Notes: generated by a model not told the origin, from the sequence alone. Positions 1 to 12,947 are shown, counted from the first letter of the stretch. The stretch: DNA of 64,000 nt from Thiomonas intermedia (GCF_002028405.1 NZ_CP020046.1:2914001-2978000), one strand, 5' to 3'. Translations and numbers: made by a program.

Positions 1-1019
1 TCCTGACCGATCCGAGCTACTGCCGCCAGATCGTCACGCTGACCTATCCGCATATCGGCAACGTCGGCACCAACAAGGACGACGTGGAGGCCGCCAAGGT
101 GCATGCCGCCGGGCTCATCATCAAAGACCTCCCGGCGCTGCACGCCAACTATCGCAGCGAACAGGCGCTGGATGCCTATCTGCGCGAGCAGGGTACGGTG
201 GCCATCGCCGGGATCGACACCCGCCGCCTGACGCGGCACCTGCGCACCAACGGCGCGCAGAACGGTTGCGTCATCGGCCTGGCGGCGGGCGAAGACATCA
301 CCGATGCGTTGATCCAGACGGCGCAGGGTGCCGCCCGCGGCTTCGCCGGCCTGGCCGGCATGGACCTGGCCCGCGTGGTGTCCACCGCGAAGGCCTACGA
401 GTGGACACAGACCGACTGGTCGCTGCAGCACGGATACGGCGAGATGGACCGCCCTCTGCGGCATGTGGTGGCTTACGACTTCGGCGTGAAATACAACATC
501 CTTCGCCTGCTGGCGGCGCGGGGTTGCCGGGTGACGGTCGTGCCGGCGCAGACGTCCGCGGCCGAGGTGCTGGCGCTGCAGCCGAACGGGGTGTTTCTCT
601 CGAACGGCCCGGGCGATCCGGAGCCCTGTGACTACGCCATTGCCGCAACCCAGCAGATCATCGCGGCCGGCGTGCCGACCTTCGGCATCTGCCTGGGGCA
701 TCAGATCATGGGGCTGGCGGCGGGTGCCAAGACCTTCAAGATGAAATTCGGCCATCACGGCGCCAACCATCCGGTCAAGGATCTGGACAGTGGCCGGGTG
801 TCGATCACCAGCCAGAACCACGGCTTCGCCGTGGACGCGGCCAGTCTGCCCGACAGCGTGCGCACCACGCACGTCTCCCTGTTCGATGGCACGCTGCAGG
901 GTCTGGCCTGGAAGGACAGGCCGGCCTTCTGTTTCCAGGGGCACCCGGAAGCCAGCCCCGGGCCTCACGACATCGGCTATCTGTTCGATCGGTTCGTCGG
1001 TCTGATGGATCGTGCCTGA
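1..1019 (+). CDS. carA: carbamoyl-phosphate synthase small subunit, 5' truncated
   Basis: Glutamine amidotransferase subunit of carbamoyl-phosphate synthase; it hydrolyses glutamine and passes ammonia to CarB for arginine and pyrimidine synthesis. The frame is open from base 3, beginning inside the N-terminal CarA domain ([18 protein letters not shown]), so roughly the first 50-60 residues lie outside the window. The C-terminal class I amidotransferase domain has the nucleophile elbow FGICLGHQ (Cys codon at 690-692) and the [11 protein letters not shown] segment with catalytic His and Glu (942-950). The GTG at 84 is internal, not a start. leuE follows after 15 bp and carB after that, an arrangement I recall from Burkholderiales. 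Confidence 0.97.
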   Translation, partial: LTDPSYCRQIVTLTYPHIGNVGTNKDDVEAAKVHAAGLIIKDLPALHANYRSEQALDAYLREQGTVAIAGIDTRRLTRHLRTNGAQNGCVIGLAAGEDITDALIQTAQGAARGFAGLAGMDLARVVSTAKAYEWTQTDWSLQHGYGEMDRPLRHVVAYDFGVKYNILRLLAARGCRVTVVPAQTSAAEVLALQPNGVFLSNGPGDPEPCDYAIAATQQIIAAGVPTFGICLGHQIMGLAAGAKTFKMKFGHHGANHPVKDLDSGRVSITSQNHGFAVDAASLPDSVRTTHVSLFDGTLQGLAWKDRPAFCFQGHPEASPGPHDIGYLFDRFVGLMDRA

Positions 1020-1034
1020 AACGGGAGCATTCGG

Positions 1035-1718
1035 ATGTTCGGCGTCGTCAATCTGTGGACCTATGTGCTCGGGGTGATTTTCATCGTCCTGCTGCCCGGA
1101 CCGAATTCGCTCTATGTGCTCAGCGTGGCCGCGCAGCGCGGCGTGCGCCAGGGCTATCTGGGGGCGATGGGCGTGTTTCTGGGCGACACGGTGCTGATGG
1201 TGCTGGCCGCCGCCGGCGCCGCCTCGCTGCTCGAGACCAATCTGGCCCTCTACCACCTGGTGCAGGCCGCAGGCGCGCTGTATCTGGGGTGGCTGGGCAT
1301 CAATATGCTGCGCGCGGCCTGGAAGCGCTGGCGTACCGCGGATACGGGTCTGCATGTGCAGGCCACCCATCCGCACACGCCGCAGCAACAGAGCGGCAGG
1401 CGGCTGGAGAGCCCGTTTCGCAAAGCGCTGTTCATCAGTCTGCTCAATCCCAAGGCCATCCTTTTCTTCGTTTCGTTCTTCATCCAGTTCGTCGATCCGC
1501 ACTACGCCCATCCGGCGCTGTCCTTCCTGTTGCTGGGCGTGATCACGCAGTTCTTCAGCGCGCTCTACTTGTCGGTGCTGATCTTCGGTGGGGTTCGGGT
1601 TGCCGACGCGTTCCGCCGCAGACGGCGGTTGTCCGCGCTGACGATGGGTGCGACCGGCGCGGGCTTTTTCGGCTTCGGCGTGAAGCTGGCGCTGGCGGCC
1701 ACGGCAAGAACGCACTGA
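1035..1718 (+). CDS. leuE: LysE/LeuE-family amino acid exporter
   Basis: Inner-membrane exporter of the LysE/RhtB superfamily, 227 aa, with about six hydrophobic segments. The N-terminus (GVVNLWTYVLGVIFIVLLPG) carries the family PGPN motif, and NPKAILFFVSFFIQF in the second half closely matches LeuE. Family members export leucine or other neutral amino acids; the substrate here is not shown. A GGGAG ribosome site lies about 10 bp before the ATG. It sits between carA and carB on the same strand and is probably co-transcribed. The link to carbamoyl phosphate synthesis is positional only. Confidence 0.85.
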   Translation: MFGVVNLWTYVLGVIFIVLLPGPNSLYVLSVAAQRGVRQGYLGAMGVFLGDTVLMVLAAAGAASLLETNLALYHLVQAAGALYLGWLGINMLRAAWKRWRTADTGLHVQATHPHTPQQQSGRRLESPFRKALFISLLNPKAILFFVSFFIQFVDPHYAHPALSFLLLGVITQFFSALYLSVLIFGGVRVADAFRRRRRLSALTMGATGAGFFGFGVKLALAATARTH

Positions 1719-1767
1719 TTTTTCTCGCTGTTTTTTCTCGATTTCATCTGCATAAAGAGACTCGCCC

Positions 1768-4992
<3,225 letters not shown>

Positions 4993-5009
4993 AATTCCGG
5001 CTCATCCGG

Positions 5010-5060
5010 GCACCGCAGCACGAGCGATTCAACGCCAGAAGCTGCGGTGCTCGTTTTTTT
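5010..5060 (+). terminator. candidate Rho-independent terminator between carB and greA
   Basis: GCACCGCAGC (5010-5019) pairs perfectly with GCTGCGGTGC (5041-5050) across a 21-nt loop and is followed by TCG and seven T (5054-5060). The T run ends 23 bp before the greA ATG, so this either ends the car transcript or attenuates read-through into greA. Confidence 0.7.
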
Positions 5061-5083
5061 CACGGTTTTACGGAGGCCCAATC

Positions 5084-5557
5084 ATGGCGACCCCCATGAC
5101 GCGCAAAGGCGCGGAACAACTCAAGCAAGAACTGCATCGTCTCAAGACCCTCGAACGACCCGCGGTGATCCAGGCGATCGCCGAGGCGCGCGCGCAAGGC
5201 GATCTTTCCGAGAATGCCGAATATGACGCAGCACGCGACAAACAGGGCTTCATCGAAGGGCGGATCGCCGACATCGAAGGCAAGCTCGGCACCGCGCAGA
5301 TCATCGATCCGAGCGAACTGCAGGCCGACGGCCGCGTGGTCTTCGGGGCCACGGTCGAGTTGAGCGACGAATCCAGCGGAGACGAAATCACCTATCAGAT
5401 CGTGGGCGACGATGAAGCCGACCTGAAGCAGGGACGCATCTCCATCAACTCCCCCATCGCGCGGGCGCTGATCGGCAAGGAATCGGGCGACATGGCCCAG
5501 GTCGCCGCGCCAGGGGGCGTGCGCCGGTATGAAATTCTGGCCGTCCATTACAAATGA
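5084..5557 (+). CDS. greA: transcription elongation factor GreA
   Basis: 157 aa, the usual GreA length. GreA enters the RNA polymerase secondary channel and stimulates cleavage of backtracked transcripts. The N-terminal coiled coil contains the acidic tip motif [16 protein letters not shown], and the C-terminal FKBP-like domain ends [21 protein letters not shown]. The start at 5084 is chosen because GGAGG lies at 5072-5076, 7 bp upstream, and [13 protein letters not shown] matches GreA starts. The open frame extends upstream to 4979, but that part overlaps the terminator and carB and is not GreA-like. Confidence 0.97.
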   Translation: MATPMTRKGAEQLKQELHRLKTLERPAVIQAIAEARAQGDLSENAEYDAARDKQGFIEGRIADIEGKLGTAQIIDPSELQADGRVVFGATVELSDESSGDEITYQIVGDDEADLKQGRISINSPIARALIGKESGDMAQVAAPGGVRRYEILAVHYK

Positions 5558-5636
5558 ACCATCCCGGAAACCATCGCTTCGTGCGGTTCCCTCCGCCGGT
5601 GGCGAACCCTTTCGGATGCGTGCCGGCGAGGTTGTC

Positions 5637-6062
5637 ATGAGCAGTCTGCGTACCCGCTGGTTTCTCGCCGCGCTCTGGCTGGGCGGTATGGCGGCCGTCG
5701 GCCTCATCGGGGCACCCACGGCGTTCGCCACGGTGCCCGAGAAGATGATCGCCGCCGCCGTGGCCAGTCGCATGTTCTACATCATGGCGCTGGCCGCCAT
5801 CGTTTTCGGCGTGCTGATTGCCGTGCTCGAACGGTTTGCCGACAAGAAGGCGATGTCGGCGGATCAGTTGTTGCCGCTGGGAGGCGTGTTCTTTGCCGTG
5901 CTGGGCGAATTCGGCGTCGTGCCTCGGCTGCTGCAGGCTGCCTACAGCCATTCGCCGCAGGCCGGCATGTGGCACGGCATCGCCAGTCTGGTGTTCGCCC
6001 TGCAGGCCCTGTGCGTCGCGGCCTATGTCTGGCGACTGCCTGCGCGCCGCGCCACGGCCTGA
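5637..6062 (+). CDS. DUF4149 domain membrane protein
   Basis: 141 aa, four hydrophobic segments (about residues 8-30, 43-65, 80-95, 112-132), matching the DUF4149/TMEM205-like family often found beside greA in Burkholderiales. Function unknown. The ATG at 5637 is preferred because GCGAGG sits just upstream; an in-frame ATG at 5616 would add seven residues. It lies 79 bp after greA on the same strand and faces yhbY tail to tail. Confidence 0.8.
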   Translation: MSSLRTRWFLAALWLGGMAAVGLIGAPTAFATVPEKMIAAAVASRMFYIMALAAIVFGVLIAVLERFADKKAMSADQLLPLGGVFFAVLGEFGVVPRLLQAAYSHSPQAGMWHGIASLVFALQALCVAAYVWRLPARRATA

Positions 6063-6069
6063 ACAGGCC

Positions 6070-6561
6070 CTAGCCGCGTGACGATTTCTTCGCGCTGGTC
6101 AGGCGGGGTTTGGCGCGTTTGACTTTGCCCGTGGCCGTCAGACGCTGATTGCCCAGCAGGGTGACGCGCTTGACCTTGGCCCGGTGTGTCGGGCTGCTCG
6201 ACGGTACGACCACCTTGACGGTGCGTGGCGACCTGCCGCGCTTGGCGCCCTGAAACTCTTCGTCCGAGGTCTGTTTGGGCGCTTTCGGGCGTGGCCGGTA
6301 GAGCACCAGCAGTTTGCCGATCGCCTGCACGGGGGCAGCCCCCAGGGTGTCGCAAATGGTGTGCTGCATGGCCAGGCGTGCCGCAGAGTCGTCGCCGAAA
6401 ACGCGCACCTTGATGAGTTCGTGGGCCTTGAGTGCCACGTCGATTTCCGCCAGATTGGCCGGATTGAGTCCTTGCTCGCCGATCAGCACGACGGGTTTGA
6501 GCCCGTGCGCTTGAGCGCGCAGGCTGCTTCGGAAAGGCGGAGTGAGTTCCAATGTAGTCAT
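6070..6561 (-). CDS. yhbY: YhbY/CRS1 family RNA-binding protein
   Basis: 163 aa. Residues ~8-100 form a CRM/YhbY domain (RSSLRAQAHGLKPVVLIGEQ and the following LNPANLAEIDVALKAHELIKVRV), known from ribosome-associated YhbY. The C-terminal ~65 residues are Lys/Arg-rich and low complexity (ending KRAKPRLTSAKKSSRG), a basic extension beyond the ~97-residue E. coli protein that probably adds RNA affinity. The start at MTTLELTPPFRS is chosen because the frame upstream of it is not conserved-looking and would run into rlmE. It is divergent from rlmE with a 72-bp gap. Confidence 0.88.
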   Translation of the reverse strand: MTTLELTPPFRSSLRAQAHGLKPVVLIGEQGLNPANLAEIDVALKAHELIKVRVFGDDSAARLAMQHTICDTLGAAPVQAIGKLLVLYRPRPKAPKQTSDEEFQGAKRGRSPRTVKVVVPSSSPTHRAKVKRVTLLGNQRLTATGKVKRAKPRLTSAKKSSRG

Positions 6562-6633
6562 GATGGCCAAGCGCGTCGCAACATCCATGCGCGCGGTGCG
6601 TAGTCTTAATCCGCTATTGTCCTTGAAGAACCC

Positions 6634-7284
6634 ATGTCGAGTGCGAAGAAAAACAAATTCAGCAAAGCCTGGCTGCAGGATCACCTCAACGATCCCTATG
6701 TGAAGTTGGCGCAGCGAGAAGGCTATCGCGCCCGCGCCGCCTACAAGCTCAAGGAGATCGACGAGGCCGAGGGGCTGCTCCGTCCGGGGCAGATCGTGGT
6801 CGATCTGGGCAGCACGCCGGGTTCATGGTCGCAGTATGCGCGAAACAGGCTGATGCGCGGCGGCGCGGTGCAGGGCACCATTCTCGCGCTGGATCTGTTG
6901 CCCATGGAGCCCGTGCCCGAGGTGCACTTTCTTCAGGGCGACTTTCGGGAGGAGGCCGTGGTCAGCCAGCTCGAGGCGCTTCTCGAAGGCCGCAAGGTCG
7001 ATGTGGTGTTGTCCGATATGGCGCCCAACCTCACCGGCATCCCTTCGGCCGATGCGGCCAGAATCGAACATCTGAGCGAACTGGCGCTGGATTTCGCCCA
7101 GCGGTGGCTGCAACCCCAGGGCGCCATGGTGATCAAGACCTTTCACGGCAGCTATTACAGCCAGATCGTGAAGGCGTTCAAACTCGTATTCCAGCAGGTG
7201 AAGGCCGTCAAACCGCAGGCCTCGCGGGACAAGTCGGCGGAAACCTTTCTTCTGGCCCGCACACTGAAAAGAGCGGCCGAATGA
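6634..7284 (+). CDS. rlmE: 23S rRNA (U2552) 2'-O-ribose methyltransferase
   Basis: 216 aa RrmJ/FtsJ family protein that methylates U2552 of 23S rRNA using SAM. Visible elements: the N-terminal [14 protein letters not shown] segment with a catalytic Lys, SAM-binding motif [13 protein letters not shown], catalytic Asp in [12 protein letters not shown], and the later Lys in MVIKTFHG (K-D-K-E arrangement). It precedes ftsH, the conserved rrmJ-ftsH order; in E. coli this pair is heat-shock regulated. The 183-bp gap to ftsH allows ftsH its own promoter. Confidence 0.96.
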   Translation: MSSAKKNKFSKAWLQDHLNDPYVKLAQREGYRARAAYKLKEIDEAEGLLRPGQIVVDLGSTPGSWSQYARNRLMRGGAVQGTILALDLLPMEPVPEVHFLQGDFREEAVVSQLEALLEGRKVDVVLSDMAPNLTGIPSADAARIEHLSELALDFAQRWLQPQGAMVIKTFHGSYYSQIVKAFKLVFQQVKAVKPQASRDKSAETFLLARTLKRAAE

Positions 7285-7402
7285 GGTGCCCTGGCGCAGA
7301 CGTGTCCTGCGGCAGAGTTGTTTTTTGTCAAATTCGATCAGATTGTTCAAATCAATAGCCCATTTTGTCGGATCGGTTTTCCACAAACACCGCGCCCTGA
7401 CT

Positions 7403-7430
7403 CTTGAAATGCCTAAAATGGTCTTCATGT
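7403..7430 (+). promoter_or_regulatory. candidate sigma-32 (heat-shock) promoter for ftsH
   Basis: CTTGAAA at 7403-7409, a 13-nt spacer, then CTTCATGT at 7423-7430 resembles the sigma-32 consensus (CTTGAAA, 11-16 nt, CCCCATnT). It lies 37 bp upstream of the ftsH start. ftsH is a known heat-shock gene in E. coli, which supports the reading. No good sigma-70 pair was seen in the same gap. Confidence 0.5.
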
Positions 7431-7467
7431 CCTGCATCTGCGCTTGCTCTGCTTCTGGAGGTTGGTT

Positions 7468-9375
7468 TTGAATAATCAATGGTTTTCCAAAATTGCGATC
7501 TGGCTTGTGATCGGTCTCGTCCTGTTCACGGTCTTCAAGCAGTTCGATCGTCCCCAGCAGTCCGCAGATGCCGTGAGCTACACCCAGTTCATGCAGGATG
7601 CGAAGGCCGGGCGCATCAAGAAAGTCATCGTGCACCAGAGCGGCGTTCTGGACATCACGACCACGGAAGGGCGTCGTTTCAATCTCACCTCGCCAGGCGA
7701 TCTGTGGATGGTCGGCGATCTGGTGAAGGACGGCGTCGAAGTCGTTGGCGCCCCCCGCCAGGAGCAATCGTTCCTGACGCAAATCTTCATCTCCTGGTTC
7801 CCCATGCTGCTGCTGATCGGCGTCTGGGTCTACTTCATGCGCCAGATGCAGGGTGGCGGACGCGGAGGCGCGTTCAGTTTCGGCAAGTCCAAGGCCCGTT
7901 TGCTGGATGAATCGAGCAACAACGTGACCTTTGCCGACGTCGCCGGATGCGACGAGGCCAAGGAAGACGTCAAGGAGCTGGTGGATTTCCTCAAGGATCC
8001 GCAGAAATTCCAGAAACTCGGCGGACGCATTCCGCGTGGCGTGCTGCTGGTCGGCCCGCCCGGCACCGGCAAGACGCTGCTGGCCAAGAGCATCGCCGGC
8101 GAAGCGAAGGTGCCGTTCTTCACCATTTCGGGCTCCGACTTTGTCGAGATGTTCGTCGGCGTGGGTGCAGCCCGCGTGCGCGACATGTTCGAGAACGCGA
8201 AGAAGCACGCGCCCTGCATCATCTTCGTCGATGAAATCGACGCCGTGGGCCGCCATCGCGGTGCCGGCCTCGGGGGCGGCAACGACGAGCGCGAGCAGAC
8301 GCTCAATCAGATGCTGGTGGAGATGGACGGCTTCGAGACCAATCTGGGTGTGATCGTGATCGCCGCGACCAACCGCCCCGACATCCTCGACCCGGCCTTG
8401 CTGCGTCCCGGTCGTTTCGACCGGCAGGTCTACGTCACGCTGCCCGATATCCGTGGCCGTGAGCAGATCCTGCAAGTGCACATGCGCAAGATTCCGGTAG
8501 GCACCGACATCCGCGCTGACATTCTGGCTCGTGGCACGCCCGGCTTCTCCGGCGCTGATCTGGCCAATCTGGTCAACGAAGCCGCGCTGTTCGCGGCCCG
8601 CCGCAGCGCGCGTGTGGTCGAAATGGAAGACTTCGAGCGTGCCAAGGACAAAATCATGATGGGCGCGGAGCGCAAGGGCATGGTCATGCCCGAGGAAGAG
8701 CGTCGCAACACCGCCTATCACGAATCGGGCCATGCGCTTGTGGCCATGCTGCTGCCCAAGACCGATCCGGTGCACAAGGTCACCATCATCCCGCGTGGCC
8801 GCGCACTCGGCGTCACCATGCAGTTGCCCGAGACCGATCGCTACAGCATGGATCGTGACCGCATGCTCAACATGGTCTCCGTTCTTTTCGGCGGCCGCAT
8901 CGCCGAGGAAGTGTTCATGAACCAGATGACGACCGGGGCCTCGAACGATTTCGAGCGTGCCACGCAGCTGGCGCGTGACATGGTCACGCGCTACGGCATG
9001 ACCGAGTCGCTCGGCCCCATGGTTTACGCGGAGAACGAGGGTGAGGTGTTCCTGGGCCGATCCATCACCAAGACCACGCATGTGTCGGAGCAGACCATGC
9101 AGAAGGTGGATTCGGAAATCCGTCGCATCATCGACGAACAGTACGCCCTGGCGCGTCGACTGATCGAGGAGAACAAGGACAAGATGCATGCGATGGCGGC
9201 CGCCTTGCTCGAATGGGAAACCATCGACTCCGAGCAATTGGCCGACATCATGGCCGGACGCGAGCCCAGGCCGCCCAAGCTGCCTCCCAGCAGTGGCCCG
9301 ACTTCGGCGCCTCGCACACCTTCCGCTCCTGCGACGGGCGCCACGACGGACGCCCCGTCGGCCACAGCGGCCTGA
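7468..9375 (+). CDS. ftsH: ATP-dependent zinc metalloprotease FtsH
   Basis: 635 aa membrane-anchored AAA+ protease that degrades misfolded membrane proteins and, in E. coli, LpxC and sigma-32. The start is TTG at 7468, fixed by GGAGG at 7457-7461 and by the conserved N-terminus [19 protein letters not shown], which is the first membrane segment; a second follows near residue 115. Walker A GPPGTGKT at ~196-203, Walker [12 protein letters not shown], second-region-of-homology arginines in the [20 protein letters not shown] stretch, and zinc motif HESGH at ~418-422 are all present. The Pro/Ala/Thr-rich tail is a variable region. A strong terminator follows 48 bp after the stop. Confidence 0.97.
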   Translation: MNNQWFSKIAIWLVIGLVLFTVFKQFDRPQQSADAVSYTQFMQDAKAGRIKKVIVHQSGVLDITTTEGRRFNLTSPGDLWMVGDLVKDGVEVVGAPRQEQSFLTQIFISWFPMLLLIGVWVYFMRQMQGGGRGGAFSFGKSKARLLDESSNNVTFADVAGCDEAKEDVKELVDFLKDPQKFQKLGGRIPRGVLLVGPPGTGKTLLAKSIAGEAKVPFFTISGSDFVEMFVGVGAARVRDMFENAKKHAPCIIFVDEIDAVGRHRGAGLGGGNDEREQTLNQMLVEMDGFETNLGVIVIAATNRPDILDPALLRPGRFDRQVYVTLPDIRGREQILQVHMRKIPVGTDIRADILARGTPGFSGADLANLVNEAALFAARRSARVVEMEDFERAKDKIMMGAERKGMVMPEEERRNTAYHESGHALVAMLLPKTDPVHKVTIIPRGRALGVTMQLPETDRYSMDRDRMLNMVSVLFGGRIAEEVFMNQMTTGASNDFERATQLARDMVTRYGMTESLGPMVYAENEGEVFLGRSITKTTHVSEQTMQKVDSEIRRIIDEQYALARRLIEENKDKMHAMAAALLEWETIDSEQLADIMAGREPRPPKLPPSSGPTSAPRTPSAPATGATTDAPSATAA

Positions 9376-9422
9376 GTGGTGGGGTCTCGCATCGCCTGAT
9401 CGCAACGGCGAGTTCAATCACG

Positions 9423-9449
9423 GCCCGGTCCTTGACCGGGCTTTTTTTT
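9423..9449 (+). terminator. Rho-independent terminator after ftsH
   Basis: GCCCGGTC (9423-9430) and GACCGGGC (9434-9441) form an 8-bp perfect GC-rich stem with a 3-nt loop, followed at once by eight T (9442-9449). The folP ATG begins 14 bp after the T run. Confidence 0.88.
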
Positions 9450-9462
9450 GGGGTGCATTTCC

Positions 9463-10290
9463 ATGGCAGCTCATTGGCATGCCGGTCGATTCATTCTGCC
9501 GCTGCAGCGGCCCCTGGTCATGGGCATCGTCAACGTCACGCCCGATTCCTTTTCGGACGGAGGCCAGCATGCGGATGAGCTTCGTGCCCTGCGGCATGCG
9601 CAGGTATTGATCGAGGAAGGTGCCGACATTCTGGATATTGGGGGTGAGTCGTCTCGCCCTGGTTCTCCACGCCTGACGCACGCGCAGGAATGGGCGCGGA
9701 TCGGCCCGGTGCTCGAAGAGGTGGTGCGGTGGAATGTCCCGGTGTCGGTCGATACCTATCAGCCCGAGACCATGCGGCGCGCGCTGGACCTGGGCGTGGA
9801 CATCATCAACGACATTCATGCCCTGCAGCGGCCTGGCGCCCTGGAGGCCGTCGCCGGCATGACCGCAGGGATCTGCCTCATGCACATGCAGGGCGATCCG
9901 GAGTCCATGCAGCAGTCGCCGCATTACACGGAGGTGTTTGTCGATGTGCGCGATTTTTTGCTCACGCGCGCCCGCGTGGTGGAGTCGGCGGGCATTGCGC
10001 AGAAGAGCATTGTCCTTGATCCCGGGTTTGGATTTGGCAAGACGCTTGAGCACAATCTCGCCTTGGCGAAACGCCTGCCCGAGCTCGCACAATCCGGCTA
10101 TGCGCTGTTGGTCGGGGTTTCGCGAAAATCCATGGTCGGCGCCCTCACGGGGCGCGAGGTGGCGGCCCGTTTGCCGGGGAGCCTGGCGGCTGCGCTGGCG
10201 TGCGTCGCAGCGGGCGCGCAAATCGTACGCGTACATGATGTCGGGCCGACCGTGGACGCGATTAAAGTGTGGCATGCCATGGCCCGTTGA
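9463..10290 (+). CDS. folP: dihydropteroate synthase
   Basis: 275 aa from ATG 9463 (an in-frame TTG at 9448 is within the terminator T run and is rejected). It condenses p-aminobenzoate with dihydropterin pyrophosphate in folate synthesis. Signatures: LVMGIVNVTPDSFSDGG, DIGGESSRPGS, the pterin-binding DPGFGFGKTLEHN, and the C-terminal VRVHDV. glmM follows after 44 bp, the folP-glmM order common in proteobacteria after ftsH. Because the terminator lies directly upstream, expression must depend on read-through or on a promoter I cannot see. Confidence 0.96.
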   Translation: MAAHWHAGRFILPLQRPLVMGIVNVTPDSFSDGGQHADELRALRHAQVLIEEGADILDIGGESSRPGSPRLTHAQEWARIGPVLEEVVRWNVPVSVDTYQPETMRRALDLGVDIINDIHALQRPGALEAVAGMTAGICLMHMQGDPESMQQSPHYTEVFVDVRDFLLTRARVVESAGIAQKSIVLDPGFGFGKTLEHNLALAKRLPELAQSGYALLVGVSRKSMVGALTGREVAARLPGSLAAALACVAAGAQIVRVHDVGPTVDAIKVWHAMAR

Positions 10291-10334
10291 TTCCGCGCGC
10301 CGCCGATGACTAATACAACTTGGACGGAGAAAGA

Positions 10335-11654
10335 ATGAGCAGACAGTATTTCGGGACCGACGGGGTTCGTGGCCATGTGGGCAAGAGCCCGATCGTGCCG
10401 GAGTTCGGCTTGCGTCTGGGGCATGCTGCGGGCAAGGTGTTGCGCAACCAGGGCGTACAGCGGCCCACGGTGCTGATTGGCAAGGACACTCGCATCTCGG
10501 GTTACATGCTCGAAGCTGCGCTGGAATGCGGCTTCACCGCGGCGGGCTGCGATGTGATGCTCGTGGGCCCGCTGCCTACGCCGGGTGTTGCCTACCTCAC
10601 GCGGGCGCTGCGACTCGATCTTGGCGTGGTGATCAGCGCCTCGCACAACCCGTTCGCCGACAACGGCATCAAGTTTTTCTCGGCCGGAGGCAGCAAGCTG
10701 CCCGATGTCTGGGAGCTCGAAGTCGAAGCCACCCTTGCGGAGGCCGAGGGCTGTGTGCCTTCAGAGCAACTGGGTAAGGCCAGACGCCTCGACGATGCCG
10801 CGGGACGCTACATCGAATTCTGCAAGAGCACCTTTCCGAATCACCTCACCCTCAAGGGTCTGCGCCTCGTGGTGGACTGCGCCCATGGCGCGGCCTATCA
10901 CATCGCGCCTTCGGTGTTCCACGAACTGGGGGCCGAAGTCATCTCCATTGGGGCGCAGCCCGACGGGTTCAACATCAACAAGGACGTGGGCGCGACGGCG
11001 CCCGACGCCTTGATCCGCGCGGTGCGGGCCAACCATGCCGATTACGGCATCGCCCTCGACGGCGATGCCGACCGGCTGCAACTCGTCGATCGTCACGGCC
11101 GCCTGTTCAACGGAGATGAACTGCTCTATCTCCTGGCCATGGATCGCAAGCCCGCAGGCGTGGTGGGCACGCTGATGACCAATCTCGCCGTGGAGAAGGC
11201 GTTGCAGCAGCAAGGCATGACCTTCGTTCGCGCCGCTGTCGGTGATCGCTATGTGCTCGAAGAACTGCTGACCCGCGGCTGGCAGCTCGGGGGCGAGGGC
11301 TCGGGTCACATGCTGCTGCTCGACCGGCACACGACCGGCGATGGCATCGTCGCCGCCCTGCAAATGCTCGAGCTCGTGGTGCGCACCGGCCGCAGCCTGA
11401 GCGAGCAATTGCAGGCGGTGCAGCTGTTTTCGCAGACCCTGCTCAACGTCAAACTGCCGCCAGGGCTCGATTGGAAAAGCCATGCCGGGTTTGCCCAGGC
11501 TCGCGCCGAGGCCGAGGCGCAGATCAATGGAAGCGGTCGGGTGCTGATCCGACCCTCTGGCACCGAGCCGGTTCTGCGCATCATGGTCGAGCACGCCGAG
11601 CAGGAACAGGGCGCGCGCGTGGCCTCCGCCCTCAAAGCCGCCTTGCTCGAATAG
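10335..11654 (+). CDS. glmM: phosphoglucosamine mutase
   Basis: 439 aa alpha-D-phosphohexomutase. It converts glucosamine-6-phosphate to glucosamine-1-phosphate for peptidoglycan and LPS precursors. The N-terminal [10 protein letters not shown], the phosphoserine loop [14 protein letters not shown], the metal-binding loop ALDGDADRL, the sugar-binding GEGSGH and the C-terminal phosphate loop [14 protein letters not shown] are all intact. ATG 10335 is preferred over an in-frame TTG at 10320; GGAGA at 10326-10330 gives good spacing. Confidence 0.96.
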   Translation: MSRQYFGTDGVRGHVGKSPIVPEFGLRLGHAAGKVLRNQGVQRPTVLIGKDTRISGYMLEAALECGFTAAGCDVMLVGPLPTPGVAYLTRALRLDLGVVISASHNPFADNGIKFFSAGGSKLPDVWELEVEATLAEAEGCVPSEQLGKARRLDDAAGRYIEFCKSTFPNHLTLKGLRLVVDCAHGAAYHIAPSVFHELGAEVISIGAQPDGFNINKDVGATAPDALIRAVRANHADYGIALDGDADRLQLVDRHGRLFNGDELLYLLAMDRKPAGVVGTLMTNLAVEKALQQQGMTFVRAAVGDRYVLEELLTRGWQLGGEGSGHMLLLDRHTTGDGIVAALQMLELVVRTGRSLSEQLQAVQLFSQTLLNVKLPPGLDWKSHAGFAQARAEAEAQINGSGRVLIRPSGTEPVLRIMVEHAEQEQGARVASALKAALLE

Positions 11655-11732
11655 GGTGGCGAGCGACTCTCGCATCTGGCCTAAGGCATTGATTCTGCTG
11701 GGTCCAGTTGTGAGAGTCGTAACAAGACATAC

Positions 11733-11766
11733 CTATCACGGAGTTGTCATATTGGACGTCTGAAAT
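11733..11766 (+). promoter_or_regulatory. PhoB box and -10 upstream of the first pstS
   Basis: Three 7-mers at an exact 11-bp period: CTATCAC (11733), TTGTCAT (11744), GACGTCT (11755). The first two match the E. coli PHO half-site CTGTCAT/C well. A -10-like TGAAAT starts at 11761, 28 bp from the first repeat, the same offset as in the second pstS promoter at 14815. PhoB normally binds such arrays in place of a -35. Confidence 0.72.
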
Positions 11767-11816
11767 GCTGTCCAGCCCCTGCCGTCAGCGCGGGGATTGT
11801 CACTTCGGAGAGAACA

Positions 11817-12899
11817 ATGTCCATGAATCTGTCTCGTCGCACCCAGCTCAAGGCCGGTCTGGCCGTCGCTGGTCTGACCCTTGCCTCTGGCCTGTTCGCG
11901 CTGCCCGCCCAGGCCGCGCAGATCACCCTGCTGGAAACCGGCTCGACCCTGCTGTACCCGCTGTTCAACCTCTGGGTGCCCGACTACACCAAGGCCCATT
12001 CCGACGTGAAGATCACGACCCAGGGCACGGGCAGCGGCACCGGCATCGCCGAGGCCATCTCGGGCGTGGCGCAGATCGGGGCTTCCGACGCCTACATGGC
12101 CGATGCGCAGATCAAGCAGAACCCCAGCATCGTCAACATTCCGCTGGCGATTTCGGCGCAGACCATCAACTACAACGTGCCCGGCCTCAACGGCAAGCAC
12201 CTCAAGCTCGACGGACCCGTGCTGGCCGGCATCTACAGCGGCAGCATCAAGAACTGGGACGACGCGGCCATCAAGGCGCTGAACCCCGGTGTGGCCCTGC
12301 CCAACCACGCCATCGTGCCCATCCACCGCACCGACGGCAGCGGCGACACCTTCATCTTCAGCCAGTACCTCTCGTTCTCCACGCCCAAGTGGAATGACAG
12401 CGTCGGCTTCGGTACCTCGATCTCCTGGCCTGCGGTGCAGGGTGGGGTGGGCGCCAACGGCAACCCCGGCATGGTGCAGGCCTGCCAGCAGACGCCTTAC
12501 TCCGTCGCCTACATCGGCGTGAGCTTCCACAAGGAAATCGCCAAGGCCGGTCTGGGCACGGCGATGATCAAGAACAAGGCTGGGCACTTCCTGCTGCCTA
12601 CCGCCAAGACGGTGAGCGCTGCGGCCTCCGGCCTGATTGCCAAGACCCCGGCTGACGAGCGGCTGAGCCTGGTGTTCTCCGAAGGTGCTGATTCCTATCC
12701 CATCATCAACTACGAGTACGCCATCGTGAATGCCAAGCAAGCCAACCCGGAAACCGCCAAGGCCATCCGCGAGTTTCTCGGCTGGGCGGTGGACACCCAG
12801 GGCGGCAACGCTGAGAAATATCTGGAGCAGGTTCGCTTCATCGCCCTGCCTGCCCGGATTCAGCAGCTGAGCAAGGCGCAGATCGAGAAGATTCAATAA
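11817..12899 (+). CDS. pstS: phosphate ABC transporter substrate-binding protein, divergent copy 1
   Basis: 360 aa periplasmic phosphate-binding protein of the PBP-like superfamily. The N-terminus has a twin-arginine-like signal (LSRRTQLKAG, then a hydrophobic stretch, cleavage near AQA at ~32), unlike the Sec signal of copy 2. Ligand-loop equivalents are visible: TGSGTGIAEA, GASDAYM, and HRTDGSGDT (Arg171, Asp173, Ser175, Gly176), where copy 2 and E. coli have SGT rather than SGD. GGAG 7 bp before the ATG. It begins an operon with pstC and pstA but no pstB of its own. It could bind phosphate with different affinity or selectivity; that is inference. Confidence 0.9.
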   Translation: MSMNLSRRTQLKAGLAVAGLTLASGLFALPAQAAQITLLETGSTLLYPLFNLWVPDYTKAHSDVKITTQGTGSGTGIAEAISGVAQIGASDAYMADAQIKQNPSIVNIPLAISAQTINYNVPGLNGKHLKLDGPVLAGIYSGSIKNWDDAAIKALNPGVALPNHAIVPIHRTDGSGDTFIFSQYLSFSTPKWNDSVGFGTSISWPAVQGGVGANGNPGMVQACQQTPYSVAYIGVSFHKEIAKAGLGTAMIKNKAGHFLLPTAKTVSAAASGLIAKTPADERLSLVFSEGADSYPIINYEYAIVNAKQANPETAKAIREFLGWAVDTQGGNAEKYLEQVRFIALPARIQQLSKAQIEKIQ

Positions 12900-12914
12900 G
12901 CGCCGATGTTTCGA

Positions 12915-12947
12915 GGCACCGCCTTTCCTGAGCGGGAAGGCGGTGCC
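12915..12947 (+). promoter_or_regulatory. intercistronic stem-loop between pstS and pstC (copy 1)
   Basis: A near-perfect 14-bp stem (left arm 12915-12928, right arm 12934-12947, one G-T pair, 5-nt loop) lies 15 bp after the pstS stop and is not followed by a T run. Such hairpins can protect the upstream mRNA from 3' decay and so favour the abundant binding protein over the permeases. A similar hairpin exists after the second pstS. Confidence 0.6.
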
